From assembly GCF_002104765.1 (NCBI RefSeq), contig NZ_NCXM01000016.1:1-64000 (forward strand): a stretch of DNA of 64,000 bases. The letters are read 5' to 3'. Below the pieces are notes generated by a model. It had not been told where the DNA came from and did no database searches. It saw nothing but the letters and a program-made list of their open reading frames with translations. The DNA is from Mycolicibacterium vulneris (GTDB lineage: Bacteria > Actinomycetota > Actinomycetes > Mycobacteriales > Mycobacteriaceae). Both the position numbers and the translations under genes were made by a program. This document shows positions 8,230 through 17,032 of this stretch, piece after piece (the first letter of the stretch is position 1; every line of letters begins with the position of its first letter).

Positions 8230-9087
8230 CTACAGCAGATCGGTGATGGTCTTCAAGCCCGCGTCGTAGAGCACGCCGGGCAGCATCCCGCCGTCGCATT
8301 CGATGGTGGTGCCGTTGACGAAGTCGACCTGTCCGCCGGCCAGGAAAACGCAGACGCGCCCGACTTCGGCGGGCTCACCCGCACGGCGCATGGGCACGGC
8401 GGCGAAATACTTTGCGCCATCGGGGTCGTCCTTGGGCAGCACGAAGGACCGGAAGTTCTCGGTCATCGTGGGCCCCAGCGCTATGCAGTTGACCCGCACC
8501 TCGGGTCCCCACTCTTCGGCCAGCGACCGGGTGAGGTGGTTGAGGCCGCTCTTGGCCGCCCCGTAGGAGACCAGGGTTGGCGAGCCCGCCGGATGTCCGG
8601 CGCCGCTGGAGATGTTGATGATGCAGCCGACGCCGTCCTGGGTCTGCATCTGCCGATAGGCGCGGATCGCGAACCACAGCGGGCTGATGAGATTCATCTG
8701 CACGGCGAAGGCGTGGAACAGGGCGGTGCGTGCGTAGTCGTCATCATCGGCGGGCGCGCCCTGAATGCGTTGCACCAGTTCGGGAATACTCTCGGCATGC
8801 GGCGCCGGGACGGTTCCGCCGGCATTGTTGACCAGGATGTCGACCCGTCCGTGGGTGGCCACGACGTCCGCGACGAACGCGTCGATCGAGCGGTAGTCAC
8901 CCTGATCGCACACTTGTTGGGAAGCGCGGTCCGCCCAGTCCGGTTCGATGCCGGGGATGCTGTCGAGCGGTGAGCGCGAGCAGCCGATCACGGTCGCGCC
9001 GGCGCGCAGCAGTTCGTGGGCGATGCCCACCCCCACGCCGCGGCTCGTGCCGGTGACGATCGCGATCTTGCCGTCGAGGACGCTCAT
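8230..9087 (-). CDS. short-chain dehydrogenase/reductase
   Basis: A 285-residue classical SDR with the cofactor motif TGTSRGVG (about 13-20), NNAG, a catalytic Ser in ISSGAG and YGAAK. It would oxidise or reduce an alcohol/ketone with NAD(P). An insertion around residues 100-125 (QRIQGAPADDDDYART) is longer than usual. The ATG at 9087 is preferred over the TTG one codon upstream. It diverges from the DapB-like reductase gene at 9200, so the 112-bp gap holds both promoters. Substrate unknown. Confidence 0.88.
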   Translation of the reverse strand: MSVLDGKIAIVTGTSRGVGVGIAHELLRAGATVIGCSRSPLDSIPGIEPDWADRASQQVCDQGDYRSIDAFVADVVATHGRVDILVNNAGGTVPAPHAESIPELVQRIQGAPADDDDYARTALFHAFAVQMNLISPLWFAIRAYRQMQTQDGVGCIINISSGAGHPAGSPTLVSYGAAKSGLNHLTRSLAEEWGPEVRVNCIALGPTMTENFRSFVLPKDDPDGAKYFAAVPMRRAGEPAEVGRVCVFLAGGQVDFVNGTTIECDGGMLPGVLYDAGLKTITDLL

Positions 9088-9117
9088 CAACGGACCCTCT
9101 CACCGAACGGTCGATTA

Positions 9118-9146
9118 TTGACAGTCACTGCCAGCAAGTCATAGCC
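9118..9146 (+). promoter_or_regulatory. candidate promoter for the DapB-like reductase gene
   Basis: TTGACA at 9118-9123 is a perfect -35 hexamer. Seventeen bases later ATAGCC gives only a poor -10. It points toward the gene starting at 9200. Tentative. Confidence 0.3.
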
Positions 9147-9199
9147 TGCCATTTCATTCGCCGATGTGTAAAGGCCGCACACCGTCCGGGAGGTCAAAT

Positions 9200-10285
9200 A
9201 TGAGTAGCCCGTCCAAGCTTCGTGTCGTCCAATGGGCCACCGGGGGCGTGGGGAAAGCGGCGATCGCATGCGTCATCAATCACCCACTGCTGGAGCTGGT
9301 GGGGTGCTGGGTGCACAGCGCGGACAAGAACGGCGTCGACGTCGGCAAGATCATCGGGACGCAGGACCTCGGTGTCAAAGCCACCACCAGCATCGACGAG
9401 ATACTGGCGCTGGACGCCGACTGCGTGATGTACAGCCCGCTGATACCCAATGACGACGAGGTGATCGCGATCCTGCGGTCCGGGAAGAACGTGGTGACCC
9501 CGGTCGGCTGGGTGTATCCCGACCCGGGCAATAAGCGCCACCAAGCCGTCGCCGACGCGGCGACGGAAGGCGGTGTGACGCTGCATGGTTCGGGAATCCA
9601 TCCCGGCGGCATCACCGAGCGCTTCCCGTTGATGGTGTCCTCGCTGTCGTCGGCGATCACGCATGTGCGTGCCGAGGAGTTCTCCGACATCCGCACCTAC
9701 AACGCACCCGACGTCGTGCGCCACATCATGGGTTTCGGCGGCACCCCCGAGGAAGCCACGCAAGGGCCGATGGCCGGACTGCTCGACGCGGGCTTCAAGC
9801 AGTCGGTCCGGATGATCGCCGATCACATGGGATTTCGCATCGATCCCAACATCAGGACCATCCAGGACGTTGCCGTTGCGACCGCCGATATCGACTACGA
9901 CCCCTTCCCGATCACGACCGGCACCGTGGCCGCGCGCCGGTTCCGCTGGCAGGCGCTGGTTGACGGCGAGCCGGTCATCACCGCGGCCGTCAACTGGCTG
10001 ATGGGTGAGGAGAATCTGGAGCCTGCCTGGAATTTCGGCGACCGCGGCGAACGCTTCGAGGTGGAGATCACCGGCGATCCCGATGTGAGCCTCACCTTCA
10101 AGGGTCTGCAACCGGAGACGATCGCGGAAGGCCTGGTGAAGAACCCGGGCGTCGTCGTCACCGCCAACCACTGCATCAACGCCATTCCCGACGTCTGCGC
10201 CGCCGGGCCGGGCATCAAGACCTACCTCGACTTGCCGTTGTTCGCCGGGCGTCCGGCCGAGAAGCTCGCCGCGGGCAAGCCATGA
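9200..10285 (+). CDS. NAD(P)-dependent DapB-like reductase/dehydrogenase
   Basis: This 361-residue protein has an N-terminal Rossmann fold (VVQWATGGVGKAAI, residues 8-21) like the dihydrodipicolinate-reductase N-terminal domain. Mycobacteria carry many such paralogues, annotated as amine-dehydrogenase-like or hypothetical. GSGIHPGGITERFP and ITANHCINAIPDV-like segments near the ends are typical of the family. The ATG at 9200 follows GGGAGG at proper distance. It is followed by a truncated VOC frame and then an SDR and TetR gene. The reaction is unknown; reduction of a ketone or imine with NAD(P)H is the reasonable general guess. Confidence 0.8.
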   Translation: MSSPSKLRVVQWATGGVGKAAIACVINHPLLELVGCWVHSADKNGVDVGKIIGTQDLGVKATTSIDEILALDADCVMYSPLIPNDDEVIAILRSGKNVVTPVGWVYPDPGNKRHQAVADAATEGGVTLHGSGIHPGGITERFPLMVSSLSSAITHVRAEEFSDIRTYNAPDVVRHIMGFGGTPEEATQGPMAGLLDAGFKQSVRMIADHMGFRIDPNIRTIQDVAVATADIDYDPFPITTGTVAARRFRWQALVDGEPVITAAVNWLMGEENLEPAWNFGDRGERFEVEITGDPDVSLTFKGLQPETIAEGLVKNPGVVVTANHCINAIPDVCAAGPGIKTYLDLPLFAGRPAEKLAAGKP

Positions 10286-10295
10286 CGAGAAGAGC

Positions 10296-10496
10296 GTGCT
10301 CGACGGCACCCACCGCCGCGTCACCGACGCCCGTTGTACCGCTGACCAGGATCCGTTCGAGATCGGCGGCGTCCGAATGTCTTTCGTGAATAACCCGGAC
10401 GGGATGCCGGTCCAGTTCATCGAACGACCCCACGGGGCGCGCGGCACGTACGAGATGCGCCGCGGTGTGCGGTTGCAGATGGGAACCGCCAGATGA
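10296..10496 (+). pseudogene. truncated VOC/glyoxalase-fold C-terminal remnant
   Basis: A GTG-initiated 66-codon frame contains DPFEIGGVRMSFVNNPDGMP followed by VQFIERP. This pattern marks the C-terminal metal-binding strand of VOC (glyoxalase/dioxygenase) proteins. The N-terminal half of a VOC fold is missing; the reductase gene lies in its place. The frame ends in an ATGA overlap with the SDR at 10493, so it could still be translated and coupled. It is most likely the tail of a deleted gene. A small functional protein is possible but the fold would be incomplete. Confidence 0.5.
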
Positions 10497-11266
10497 GTTA
10501 TAGCCACCCCGATTCGATGCGCGGGCACGTCGCGATCGTCACCGGCGCCGCCCAGGGCGTCGGTAAGGGCGTCGCCACCGCGTTGCTCGAACGCGGCGCC
10601 GAGGTGCTGCTGGTCGACATCCAGGAAGAGACCCTCGGCCGCACGGCCACCGAGCTCGAGGCGATCGGGCGGGTGGAACAACTCGTCGCCGATCTGCGTG
10701 ACCCGGACAGCGCGCAGCGGATCGCGGCCGCGGCGGTCGACGCCTTCGGCACCGTGCACGGCCTGGTCAACAACGCCATCGCCACCAACGAGCCCAAGGC
10801 GTTCATCGACATCACCACCGAAGACCTGGCCCTCGGCTATGACGTGGGCCCGCGCGCGACGTTCCTGCTGATGCAGGCCGTGCACCCGTTGATGGTCGAG
10901 GCCGGCGGTGGTTCGATCGTGAACCTCGGTTCGGGGACGGGCACCGGCGGCGAGCCCAAGTGGGGCGGCTATGCCGCCGCCAAGGAAGGCATCCGCGGCC
11001 TGTCCAAGGTGGCCGCGCTGGAATGGGGCCGCGACAACATCCGCGTCAACGTCATCTGCCCCTTCGCCGAATCCGACGGCGTCAAGTTCTGGAAGTCGTT
11101 CGCGCCCAAGGAGTACGACAAGGCCGTGGGCCGGGTTCCGATGAAGCGCATCGGCGACGTCCGCACCGACGTGGGCGCGCTGGTGGCGTTCCTGCTCGGC
11201 ACTGACGCCACCTTCATCACCGGCCAGACCATTCACGTCGACGGCGGGATCGGCTGCTTCCGATGA
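10493..11266 (+). CDS. short-chain dehydrogenase/reductase
   Basis: A 257-residue classical SDR with TGAAQGVG near 17-24, NNAIAT in place of the usual NNAG, and YAAAKEG holding the catalytic Tyr/Lys. A C-terminal ITGQTIHVDGG supports the fold. It starts inside the stop of the VOC remnant (ATGA) and itself overlaps the TetR gene by 4 bp, so the three are probably translated together. The TetR may control the unit. Substrate unknown. The NNAI variant changes a structural motif, not the catalytic residues. Confidence 0.88.
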   Translation: MSYSHPDSMRGHVAIVTGAAQGVGKGVATALLERGAEVLLVDIQEETLGRTATELEAIGRVEQLVADLRDPDSAQRIAAAAVDAFGTVHGLVNNAIATNEPKAFIDITTEDLALGYDVGPRATFLLMQAVHPLMVEAGGGSIVNLGSGTGTGGEPKWGGYAAAKEGIRGLSKVAALEWGRDNIRVNVICPFAESDGVKFWKSFAPKEYDKAVGRVPMKRIGDVRTDVGALVAFLLGTDATFITGQTIHVDGGIGCFR

Positions 11267-11871
11267 CCTTTCCCACCAGACCAGTGTCGCTCCGCGACCG
11301 GCAGCGCGCACAGGTCCGGGCCGATATCCGGCGCGCGGCGTTCCGCCTGTTCGTCGAGCGCGGGTACGACGCGGTGACCACCGAGGAAATCGCCATGGCC
11401 GCAGGCGTTTCCCCGCGCACGTTCTTCCGGCACGTGCCGGCGAAGGAAGAGCTCCTGCTCGCACCCGTGCGCTACGGCGGCGCCGCGATCGTCAATCTCC
11501 TCGAGGGGCGGCCCGCCGACGAGTCGCCCGATGTCGCGCTGATCAACGCCATCATCACGCGGACTCGCTCATTCGAACAGTCCGACACCGAAGAGTGGCG
11601 CGAAGCCCTGCTGGTGGTTCCCGACCTGCTCGACAAGGTCACGGTGCACCGGCCAGCCGACAAGGAGCGCGCGACCAAGCTCATCGCCGAACGGATGGGC
11701 GTCGATCCGGATGCCGACCTCCGGCCGGGCCTGCTGGTCCAACTCGCGTTCGCGGCAGCCGATTTCGCCTTCCAGCAATGGGTGCGGCAATCCGGAAAGC
11801 CGCGGCCACTGGATCGATACGTCACCGATGCGCTGGACGCGGTTAAGAGCCCGCACTGGAAACGGAAGTGA
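11263..11871 (+). CDS. TetR family transcriptional regulator
   Basis: A 202-residue TetR-type repressor. The N-terminal helix-turn-helix is clear: IRRAAFRLFVERGYDAVTTE, then IAMAAGVSPRTFFRH (about residues 45-60). The C-terminal domain, which would bind a ligand, is not similar to a subgroup I recognise. It overlaps the SDR by 4 bp. It probably regulates its own operon, perhaps including the reductase at 9200. No operator was confidently identified. Confidence 0.88.
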   Translation: MTFPTRPVSLRDRQRAQVRADIRRAAFRLFVERGYDAVTTEEIAMAAGVSPRTFFRHVPAKEELLLAPVRYGGAAIVNLLEGRPADESPDVALINAIITRTRSFEQSDTEEWREALLVVPDLLDKVTVHRPADKERATKLIAERMGVDPDADLRPGLLVQLAFAAADFAFQQWVRQSGKPRPLDRYVTDALDAVKSPHWKRK

Positions 11872-11878
11872 GCCGGTT

Positions 11879-12868
11879 TCAGATTCGTTGCGTAACTTCG
11901 GGATTAGCGATCCTGATGGGCTGCCCGTCCAGGAAGGCCACCACCGATTCCACCGTGTCGGAGTAGAAGGCACCCAGCATTTCGCGCGTGACGTACCCCA
12001 GGTGGGGAGACAGGGTCACGTTCGGAAGCAGCCGCAGCCGATGGTCTTTTGGCAGCGGCTCGGTGTCATAGACGTCCAGCCCGGCCCCCGCGATGCGCCG
12101 GCTTTCCAGCGCCGCCAGCAGGGCTGCCTCGTCGACGATCGGGCCCCTAGAGGTGTTGATCAGGTAGGCGTGTGGCTTCATCAGTGCCAGCTCGGCCGCG
12201 CCGACCAGCCCCCGGGTGCGTTCCGAGAGCACCAGATGAATGGAGACCACATCCGATGATTCGAACAGTGTGACCTTCTCGACCCGGCGGGCGCCCGCAC
12301 TCGCGGCGGCCTGCTCGGTGAGATTCTGGCTCCACGCAATGACTTCCATGCCGAACGCCGCGGCGTATTCAGCCATGCGCCGGCCGACTCTGCCCAGGCC
12401 GAGCAGCCCGAGGGTCTTGCCGGACAGGGTCATACCCGCGCTGCTCTGCCACCCGCCGTCCCGCATGTTGCGATGCTCGTCGGCGAGATTGCGCACCGTC
12501 GCGATCATCAGCCCCCAGGCGAGTTCGGGCGTGGCGTCGCGCGTGGACCTGAATCGGGGATGGGCGAAATCCGAATGCGCCACCAAAATCCCGTGTTCGG
12601 TGGCCGCGGCCATGTCGAGGTTCGGCAGGCTCCTGCCGACGATCGTGATCAGCTTCAGTTGCGGCAGCCGCTCGATCAGGGTGCGCGGAAACGCCATCCG
12701 CTCGCGCAGGGTGCACACTACATCAAACGGCCGCAACGCGTCGGCCGCCTCGTCCTCGCCAAGGTGCCGATCGAAGACGGTGACCTCGGCCCGCTTTTGC
12801 ACCGGAGACCAGTCGGCCACCTGCAAGGCCACGCCGGCGTAGTCGTCGAGAATCGCTACCTTGGGCAT
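11879..12868 (-). CDS. D-isomer-specific 2-hydroxyacid dehydrogenase
   Basis: A 329-residue member of the D-2-hydroxyacid dehydrogenase family: MPKVAILDDYAGVALQVADW start, the NAD-binding GLLGLGRVGRRMAEYA, the substrate-binding NTSRGPIVDEAAL with its Arg, and a catalytic His in LSPHLGYVT. It would reduce a 2-keto acid (or oxidise a 2-hydroxy acid) with NAD(H). The start at 12868 matches the family N-terminus; a 10-codon upstream extension is open but unsupported. A strong inverted repeat lies 11 bp upstream, suggesting repression by an unlinked regulator. It converges on the TetR gene with a 7-bp gap. Confidence 0.88.
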   Translation of the reverse strand: MPKVAILDDYAGVALQVADWSPVQKRAEVTVFDRHLGEDEAADALRPFDVVCTLRERMAFPRTLIERLPQLKLITIVGRSLPNLDMAAATEHGILVAHSDFAHPRFRSTRDATPELAWGLMIATVRNLADEHRNMRDGGWQSSAGMTLSGKTLGLLGLGRVGRRMAEYAAAFGMEVIAWSQNLTEQAAASAGARRVEKVTLFESSDVVSIHLVLSERTRGLVGAAELALMKPHAYLINTSRGPIVDEAALLAALESRRIAGAGLDVYDTEPLPKDHRLRLLPNVTLSPHLGYVTREMLGAFYSDTVESVVAFLDGQPIRIANPEVTQRI

Positions 12869-12878
12869 GACGTCTCTT

Positions 12879-12905
12879 TGGTCCAGTGCATGGCTCACTG
12901 GACCA
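12879..12905. promoter_or_regulatory. perfect 10-bp inverted repeat, candidate operator
   Basis: TGGTCCAGTG (12879-12888), a 7-nt spacer, then CACTGGACCA (12896-12905) form a perfect inverted repeat just upstream of the hydroxyacid dehydrogenase start. The TGGTC...GACCA ends resemble operators of GntR/FadR-type regulators. No T-run follows, so a terminator is unlikely. Confidence 0.6.
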
Positions 12906-13066
12906 TCATGTCGTCGGTGGCGTCAAGACCGTGACGGCATCGCGCGGCGCGCTAATGGCCTTCGATCCGCCACCGCATGATTTCCGGAGGGCAGCCGCGC
13001 TGCCAATCGTCGCGTGGCTCACGATGGCTTTATCGGGGCTCGCTGTTGCTCGTCGGAATGCCCCGT

Positions 13067-14491
13067 TCAGGTCGTAATCGCGGGTGGATACGGCAGATCC
13101 GTGCTGCTGTGTGGGTCGACGTATACCGGGCGGCCGAGATACGGGAAGGCGCGTTGTGGGCAGGCGGGCCGGTCGCAGATCTTGCAGCCGGCACCGATCG
13201 GCACGATCGATTCGGTGTTGGTCGGATCGATGCCGACGGAGTAGATGAGTTTTCCGGCGTGGGCGACGTCGCAGCCGAGCCCGATGGCGAAGCTCTTGTC
13301 CGGCCCGAGGTAGCGGCTCGGCTCGGTCGTGGTGGTCCGGGCGATCCAGAAGTAGCTGCGTTCGTCGGGCATCTGCGCGACCTGCGTCAGGAACTGGCCG
13401 GGCCGCGAAAACGCGTGATGCACCACCCACAGCGGGCAGTTTCCGCCGACGCGGGAAAAGTGAAACGCCGTGGCGGACTGGCGTTTAGAGATGTTCCCCG
13501 CGCTGTCGGTGCGGACGAAAATGAACGGGATGCCGCGGGCGTTCGGGCGTTGCAGGGTGGACAGCCGGTGGCAGATGGTTTCAAACCCCACCTCGAAACG
13601 CCTTGCCAACTGGTCGATGTCGTAGCGGACGCCCTCGGCGGCATCCAGGAATCTCAGGTAGGGCAACAGCAAGGCGCCGGCGAAATAGTTGGCCAGGCCG
13701 ATGCGGGCGACGCCGCGCGCATCGTCGCTCAGCTGATCGTCGCCGGCGATGATCCCGGTGATCAACCTGTCCTGGGTCAGTAAGGCAATCTGGGTGGCGA
13801 GCTGAAAGGCACGCTGGCCGGGGTGCAGCCACCGGGCCAGATACAGGGTTCTTGATTCGGGCGCAAACAGCCGTTTGGAGTTGGGATCTAGCACCTGGCC
13901 GTCGTCGATCACCACCGTGACGTCGAGTTGGTCGGCAAGCAACTGCGCCAGCTGGCCGTCGAGACCGCCTATGCGCAAACGGTTCTCGTTGAACAGGTCT
14001 TCGGCCGCGACGTCCAGTTCGCCGATGTAGTTCTTGCGGTCGTAGAAGAAGTCGCGGACCTCTTCGAAAGGCATTGGCTGCTGGGACATTCCCGACGTGT
14101 CCGAGGTTTCCGAGTTGGCGCGACTGTGCAGCGCTTCGAGGTCGGCGGTGGCGTCGTGCAGCCGGCGGTGCAGATTGACCAGTGTCTGCCCGATCGCCGG
14201 CATCCGGGCGACCAGCTCCTCGACTTGCGCGGCCGTGGCATGCGTGTCGGCCAAAACTTCGCGCAGGTCCGACACCAAGCGGGCGTCGGATTCCGGTGCG
14301 AAGTAGTGGGTCGGCAAGTCGAACCGCTCGGTGAGGGTGAGCAGCACCGGCACCGTGATCGGGCGCTGATCGTTTTCCAGCTGGTTGACGTAGCTGGTCG
14401 ACAGTCCCAGGACGCGCGCCAGCGCCACTTGGGTCAGCCCCTGCTCCTCGCGCAATCGCCGTAGCCGCGCTCCGGCGAACGTTTTCGCCAC
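13067..14491 (-). CDS. prpR: PrpR, methylcitrate-cycle transcriptional regulator
   Basis: This 474-residue regulator has an N-terminal Xre/Cro HTH ([20 protein letters not shown], then [16 protein letters not shown], residues 10-45), a central IrrE/ImmA-like region and a C-terminal cysteine-rich domain with [15 protein letters not shown]. tuberculosis PrpR (Rv1129c) has the same layout; it senses acyl-CoA/propionate and is reported to bind an Fe-S cluster through C-terminal cysteines. It activates prpDC. Here it diverges from prpDBC-pyc with a 118-bp shared promoter. The related RamB is the main alternative, but the linkage to prpD settles it. Confidence 0.93.
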   Translation of the reverse strand: MAKTFAGARLRRLREEQGLTQVALARVLGLSTSYVNQLENDQRPITVPVLLTLTERFDLPTHYFAPESDARLVSDLREVLADTHATAAQVEELVARMPAIGQTLVNLHRRLHDATADLEALHSRANSETSDTSGMSQQPMPFEEVRDFFYDRKNYIGELDVAAEDLFNENRLRIGGLDGQLAQLLADQLDVTVVIDDGQVLDPNSKRLFAPESRTLYLARWLHPGQRAFQLATQIALLTQDRLITGIIAGDDQLSDDARGVARIGLANYFAGALLLPYLRFLDAAEGVRYDIDQLARRFEVGFETICHRLSTLQRPNARGIPFIFVRTDSAGNISKRQSATAFHFSRVGGNCPLWVVHHAFSRPGQFLTQVAQMPDERSYFWIARTTTTEPSRYLGPDKSFAIGLGCDVAHAGKLIYSVGIDPTNTESIVPIGAGCKICDRPACPQRAFPYLGRPVYVDPHSSTDLPYPPAITT

Positions 14492-14520
14492 CCATCACAC
14501 GGTACGCCCGGCCTTTTCAC

Positions 14521-14576
14521 AAAGTTCGCAAAATGCCGTTGGTAAGGACACACGATTACGCTTTTACAGGGCATTT
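14521..14576. promoter_or_regulatory. candidate PrpR operator region, prpR-prpD intergenic
   Basis: AAAGTTCGCAAAA at 14521-14533 differs by one base from the AAGTTTGCAAA-type site bound by RamB/PrpR regulators, as I remember it. AAATGCC (14531-14537) and GGCATTT (14570-14576) are inverted relative to each other across the promoter. Position in the divergent gap supports a regulatory role. Confidence 0.5.
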
Positions 14577-14609
14577 ACCTCCCACACGGCGTTGCGTACT
14601 GTGCGGCTT

Positions 14610-16115
14610 ATGCGCCTTCACGACGTTCGATCCCGACGCAGCGCCGACGACTTCCCACGGAATGAGCACCTGGCCTGGAAGATCGCCGAGGTCGCGGCCG
14701 ACCCGGTCGCCGTGCCCGCCGACACCGAGGCGATGGTGATCAGCCGGATCATCGACAACGCCGCGGTGTCGGCCGCCTCGGTGACCCGCCGCCCGGTAGC
14801 CGCCGCCAGGGCCCAGGCCCAGGCGCACCCCAACTCGTTCAAGGGCGCCAAGGTCTTCGGCATCCAGGGGGACTACTCCCCGGAATGGGCGGCCTGGGCC
14901 AACGGCGTCGCGGTGCGCGAACTGGACTTTCACGACACGTTCCTGGCGGCCGAGTACTCCCACCCGGGTGACAACATCCCGGCCCTGGTGGCAGTGGCCC
15001 AGCACCTCGGGATCAGCGGAGCCGACCTGATCCGCGGCATCGCAACGGGTTACGAGGTCCAGATCGATCTGGCCAAGGGAATCTGCCTGCACAAGCACAA
15101 GATTGACCACGTCGCGCACCTCGGTCCGTCGGTGGCAGCCGGACTGGGCACCATGCTGCGGCTCGACAAGGACACCATCTATCAGGCGATCGGGCAGGCG
15201 CTGCACCTGACGACGTCCACCCGGCAATCGCGCAAGGGCCTGATCTCCAGCTGGAAGGCGTACGCGCCCGCCTGGGCGGGCAAGGTCGCCATCGAGGCCG
15301 TCGACCGCGCCATGCGCGGCGAGGGCGCACCCGCCCCGATCTGGGAGGGCGAGGACGGGGTGATCGCCTGGCTGCTCTCGGGTCCGGAGCACACCTACCG
15401 GGTTCCGCTGCCCGAGCCCGGCGAGCCCAAGCGCGCCATCCTGGACAGTTACACCAAGGAGCACTCGGCCGAGTACCAGAGCCAGGCGCTGATCGACCTG
15501 GCCCGCCGAATGCGGGATGCCGTCGGCGATCTCGACCAGATCGCGACGATCGTGCTGCACACCAGCCATCACACCCACTACGTGATCGGCACCGGAGCGG
15601 GCGATCCGCAGAAGTTCGACCCGGATGCCTCCCGCGAGACGCTGGATCACTCGGTGATGTACATCTTCGCGGTCGCCTTGCAGGACGGAACGTGGCATCA
15701 CGAAAGGTCTTACGCCCCGGAGCGGGCGCACCGGCCCGACACCATCGAGCTCTGGCGCAAGGTGTCGACGGTCGAAGATCCCGAATGGACCCGGCGCTAC
15801 CACTCCCCGGATCCGGGCGAGAAGGCGTTCGGAGCCCGCGCCGAGGTCACCCTCAAAAACGGTGAGGTCATCGTCGACGAGATCGCGGTCGCCGACGCAC
15901 ACCCCTTGGGGGCCAGGCCGTTTGCGCGCGAGCAGTACATCGGAAAGTTTCACGAACTGGCCGAGGGCATCGTCAGCGACACCGAGCAGCGGCGCTTCCT
16001 CTCCGCGGTTGAGGCCCTTTCGGACCTGCAACCTGGCGCGCTGGGCGCGTTGAACATCACGGTCGGTCCGCTGGTGCTCGACAGGGCGCCCACGATTCCC
16101 TCTGGCATCTTCTGA
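14610..16115 (+). CDS. prpD: 2-methylcitrate dehydratase PrpD
   Basis: PrpD dehydrates 2-methylcitrate to 2-methyl-cis-aconitate in the methylcitrate cycle, which removes propionyl-CoA made from cholesterol, odd-chain and branched fatty acids. The 501-residue protein matches MmgE/PrpD throughout: [45 protein letters not shown] and KIDHVAHLG are recognisable. The ATG at 14610 ([16 protein letters not shown]) aligns with the M. tuberculosis start. It is first in the operon and its stop overlaps the prpB start by 1 bp (TGATG). Confidence 0.96.
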   Translation: MRLHDVRSRRSADDFPRNEHLAWKIAEVAADPVAVPADTEAMVISRIIDNAAVSAASVTRRPVAAARAQAQAHPNSFKGAKVFGIQGDYSPEWAAWANGVAVRELDFHDTFLAAEYSHPGDNIPALVAVAQHLGISGADLIRGIATGYEVQIDLAKGICLHKHKIDHVAHLGPSVAAGLGTMLRLDKDTIYQAIGQALHLTTSTRQSRKGLISSWKAYAPAWAGKVAIEAVDRAMRGEGAPAPIWEGEDGVIAWLLSGPEHTYRVPLPEPGEPKRAILDSYTKEHSAEYQSQALIDLARRMRDAVGDLDQIATIVLHTSHHTHYVIGTGAGDPQKFDPDASRETLDHSVMYIFAVALQDGTWHHERSYAPERAHRPDTIELWRKVSTVEDPEWTRRYHSPDPGEKAFGARAEVTLKNGEVIVDEIAVADAHPLGARPFAREQYIGKFHELAEGIVSDTEQRRFLSAVEALSDLQPGALGALNITVGPLVLDRAPTIPSGIF

Positions 16116-17032
16116 TGAGCGGGCTGATCGAAGGCACCCTGTCGGCGTCGACCAAGCGGGTGCGATTCCATGCGGCGCTGGAAAGCGGCCGGTTGCAACG
16201 GTTCCCGGGCGCCTTCTCGCCCCTGGTCGCCAAGCTGATCGCCGAGCTCGGGTTCGACGGGGTGTATGTGTCCGGGGCCGTCCTGTCGGCCGACCTCGGC
16301 CTGCCCGACATCGGCCTGACCACCCTGACCGAAGTTGCCGGCCGCGGGGCGCAGATCGCGGCGGTCACCGACCTGCCCACCCTGGTCGACGCCGACACCG
16401 GCTTCGGCGAGCCGATGAGCGCCGCGCGCACCGTGACCGTACTGGAAGACGCCGGGCTGGCCGGCTGCCATTTCGAAGATCAGGAAAACCCGAAGCGGTG
16501 CGGGCATCTCGACGGCAAGGCGGTGGTGTCGGCCGCCGAGATGATCAAACGACTGCGGGCCGCCGTGGCCGCCCGCAGGGACCCCAACTTCATCATCTGC
16601 GCGCGCACCGACGCCGCCGGCATCGAGGGCGTGCCCGCCGCGATCGACCGCGCGAAGGCCTACGCCGACGCAGGCGCCGACCTGATCTTCACCGAAGCCC
16701 TGTACACACCACGCGAATTCGAGCGGTTCCGGGCCGCCGTGGACACGCCGTTGCTGGCCAACATGACCGAGTTCGGCAAGTCGGAGCTCCTGACCGTCCA
16801 GCAGCTCTCGGACATCGGCTACAACGTGGTGATCTACCCGGTGACCACGTTGCGGCTGGCCATGTACGCCGTCGAGGCCGGCCTTCGCGAAATCGCGGAC
16901 GAGGGAACTCAATCCGGCCTGTTGGACCGCATGCAACACCGCAGCCGGCTCTACGAGCTGCTGCGCTACGCCGACTACAACCAATTCGATTCCGACATCT
17001 ACAACTTCGCCCTCGGAGGAGATGCGCAATGA
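16115..17032 (+). CDS. prpB: 2-methylisocitrate lyase PrpB
   Basis: PrpB cleaves 2-methylisocitrate to pyruvate and succinate. The 305-residue protein has the isocitrate-lyase superfamily motif KRCGH (127-131, catalytic Cys129) and the metal-binding DADTGFG (92-98). Its short length is that of methylisocitrate lyase, not of isocitrate lyase (about 428). M. tuberculosis lacks a separate prpB and uses Icl for this step, so its presence separates this organism from the tuberculosis complex. It overlaps prpD by 1 bp and prpC by 4 bp. Confidence 0.95.
   Translation: MSGLIEGTLSASTKRVRFHAALESGRLQRFPGAFSPLVAKLIAELGFDGVYVSGAVLSADLGLPDIGLTTLTEVAGRGAQIAAVTDLPTLVDADTGFGEPMSAARTVTVLEDAGLAGCHFEDQENPKRCGHLDGKAVVSAAEMIKRLRAAVAARRDPNFIICARTDAAGIEGVPAAIDRAKAYADAGADLIFTEALYTPREFERFRAAVDTPLLANMTEFGKSELLTVQQLSDIGYNVVIYPVTTLRLAMYAVEAGLREIADEGTQSGLLDRMQHRSRLYELLRYADYNQFDSDIYNFALGGDAQ

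Noticed and set aside
9194..11464. 756-codon open frame on the minus strand
   Set aside because: It is the shadow of the DapB-like, SDR and TetR genes; Arg/Gly/His-rich with no motif.
14556..16031. 491-codon open frame opposite prpD
   Set aside because: Antisense shadow of a clear prpD gene with no domain.
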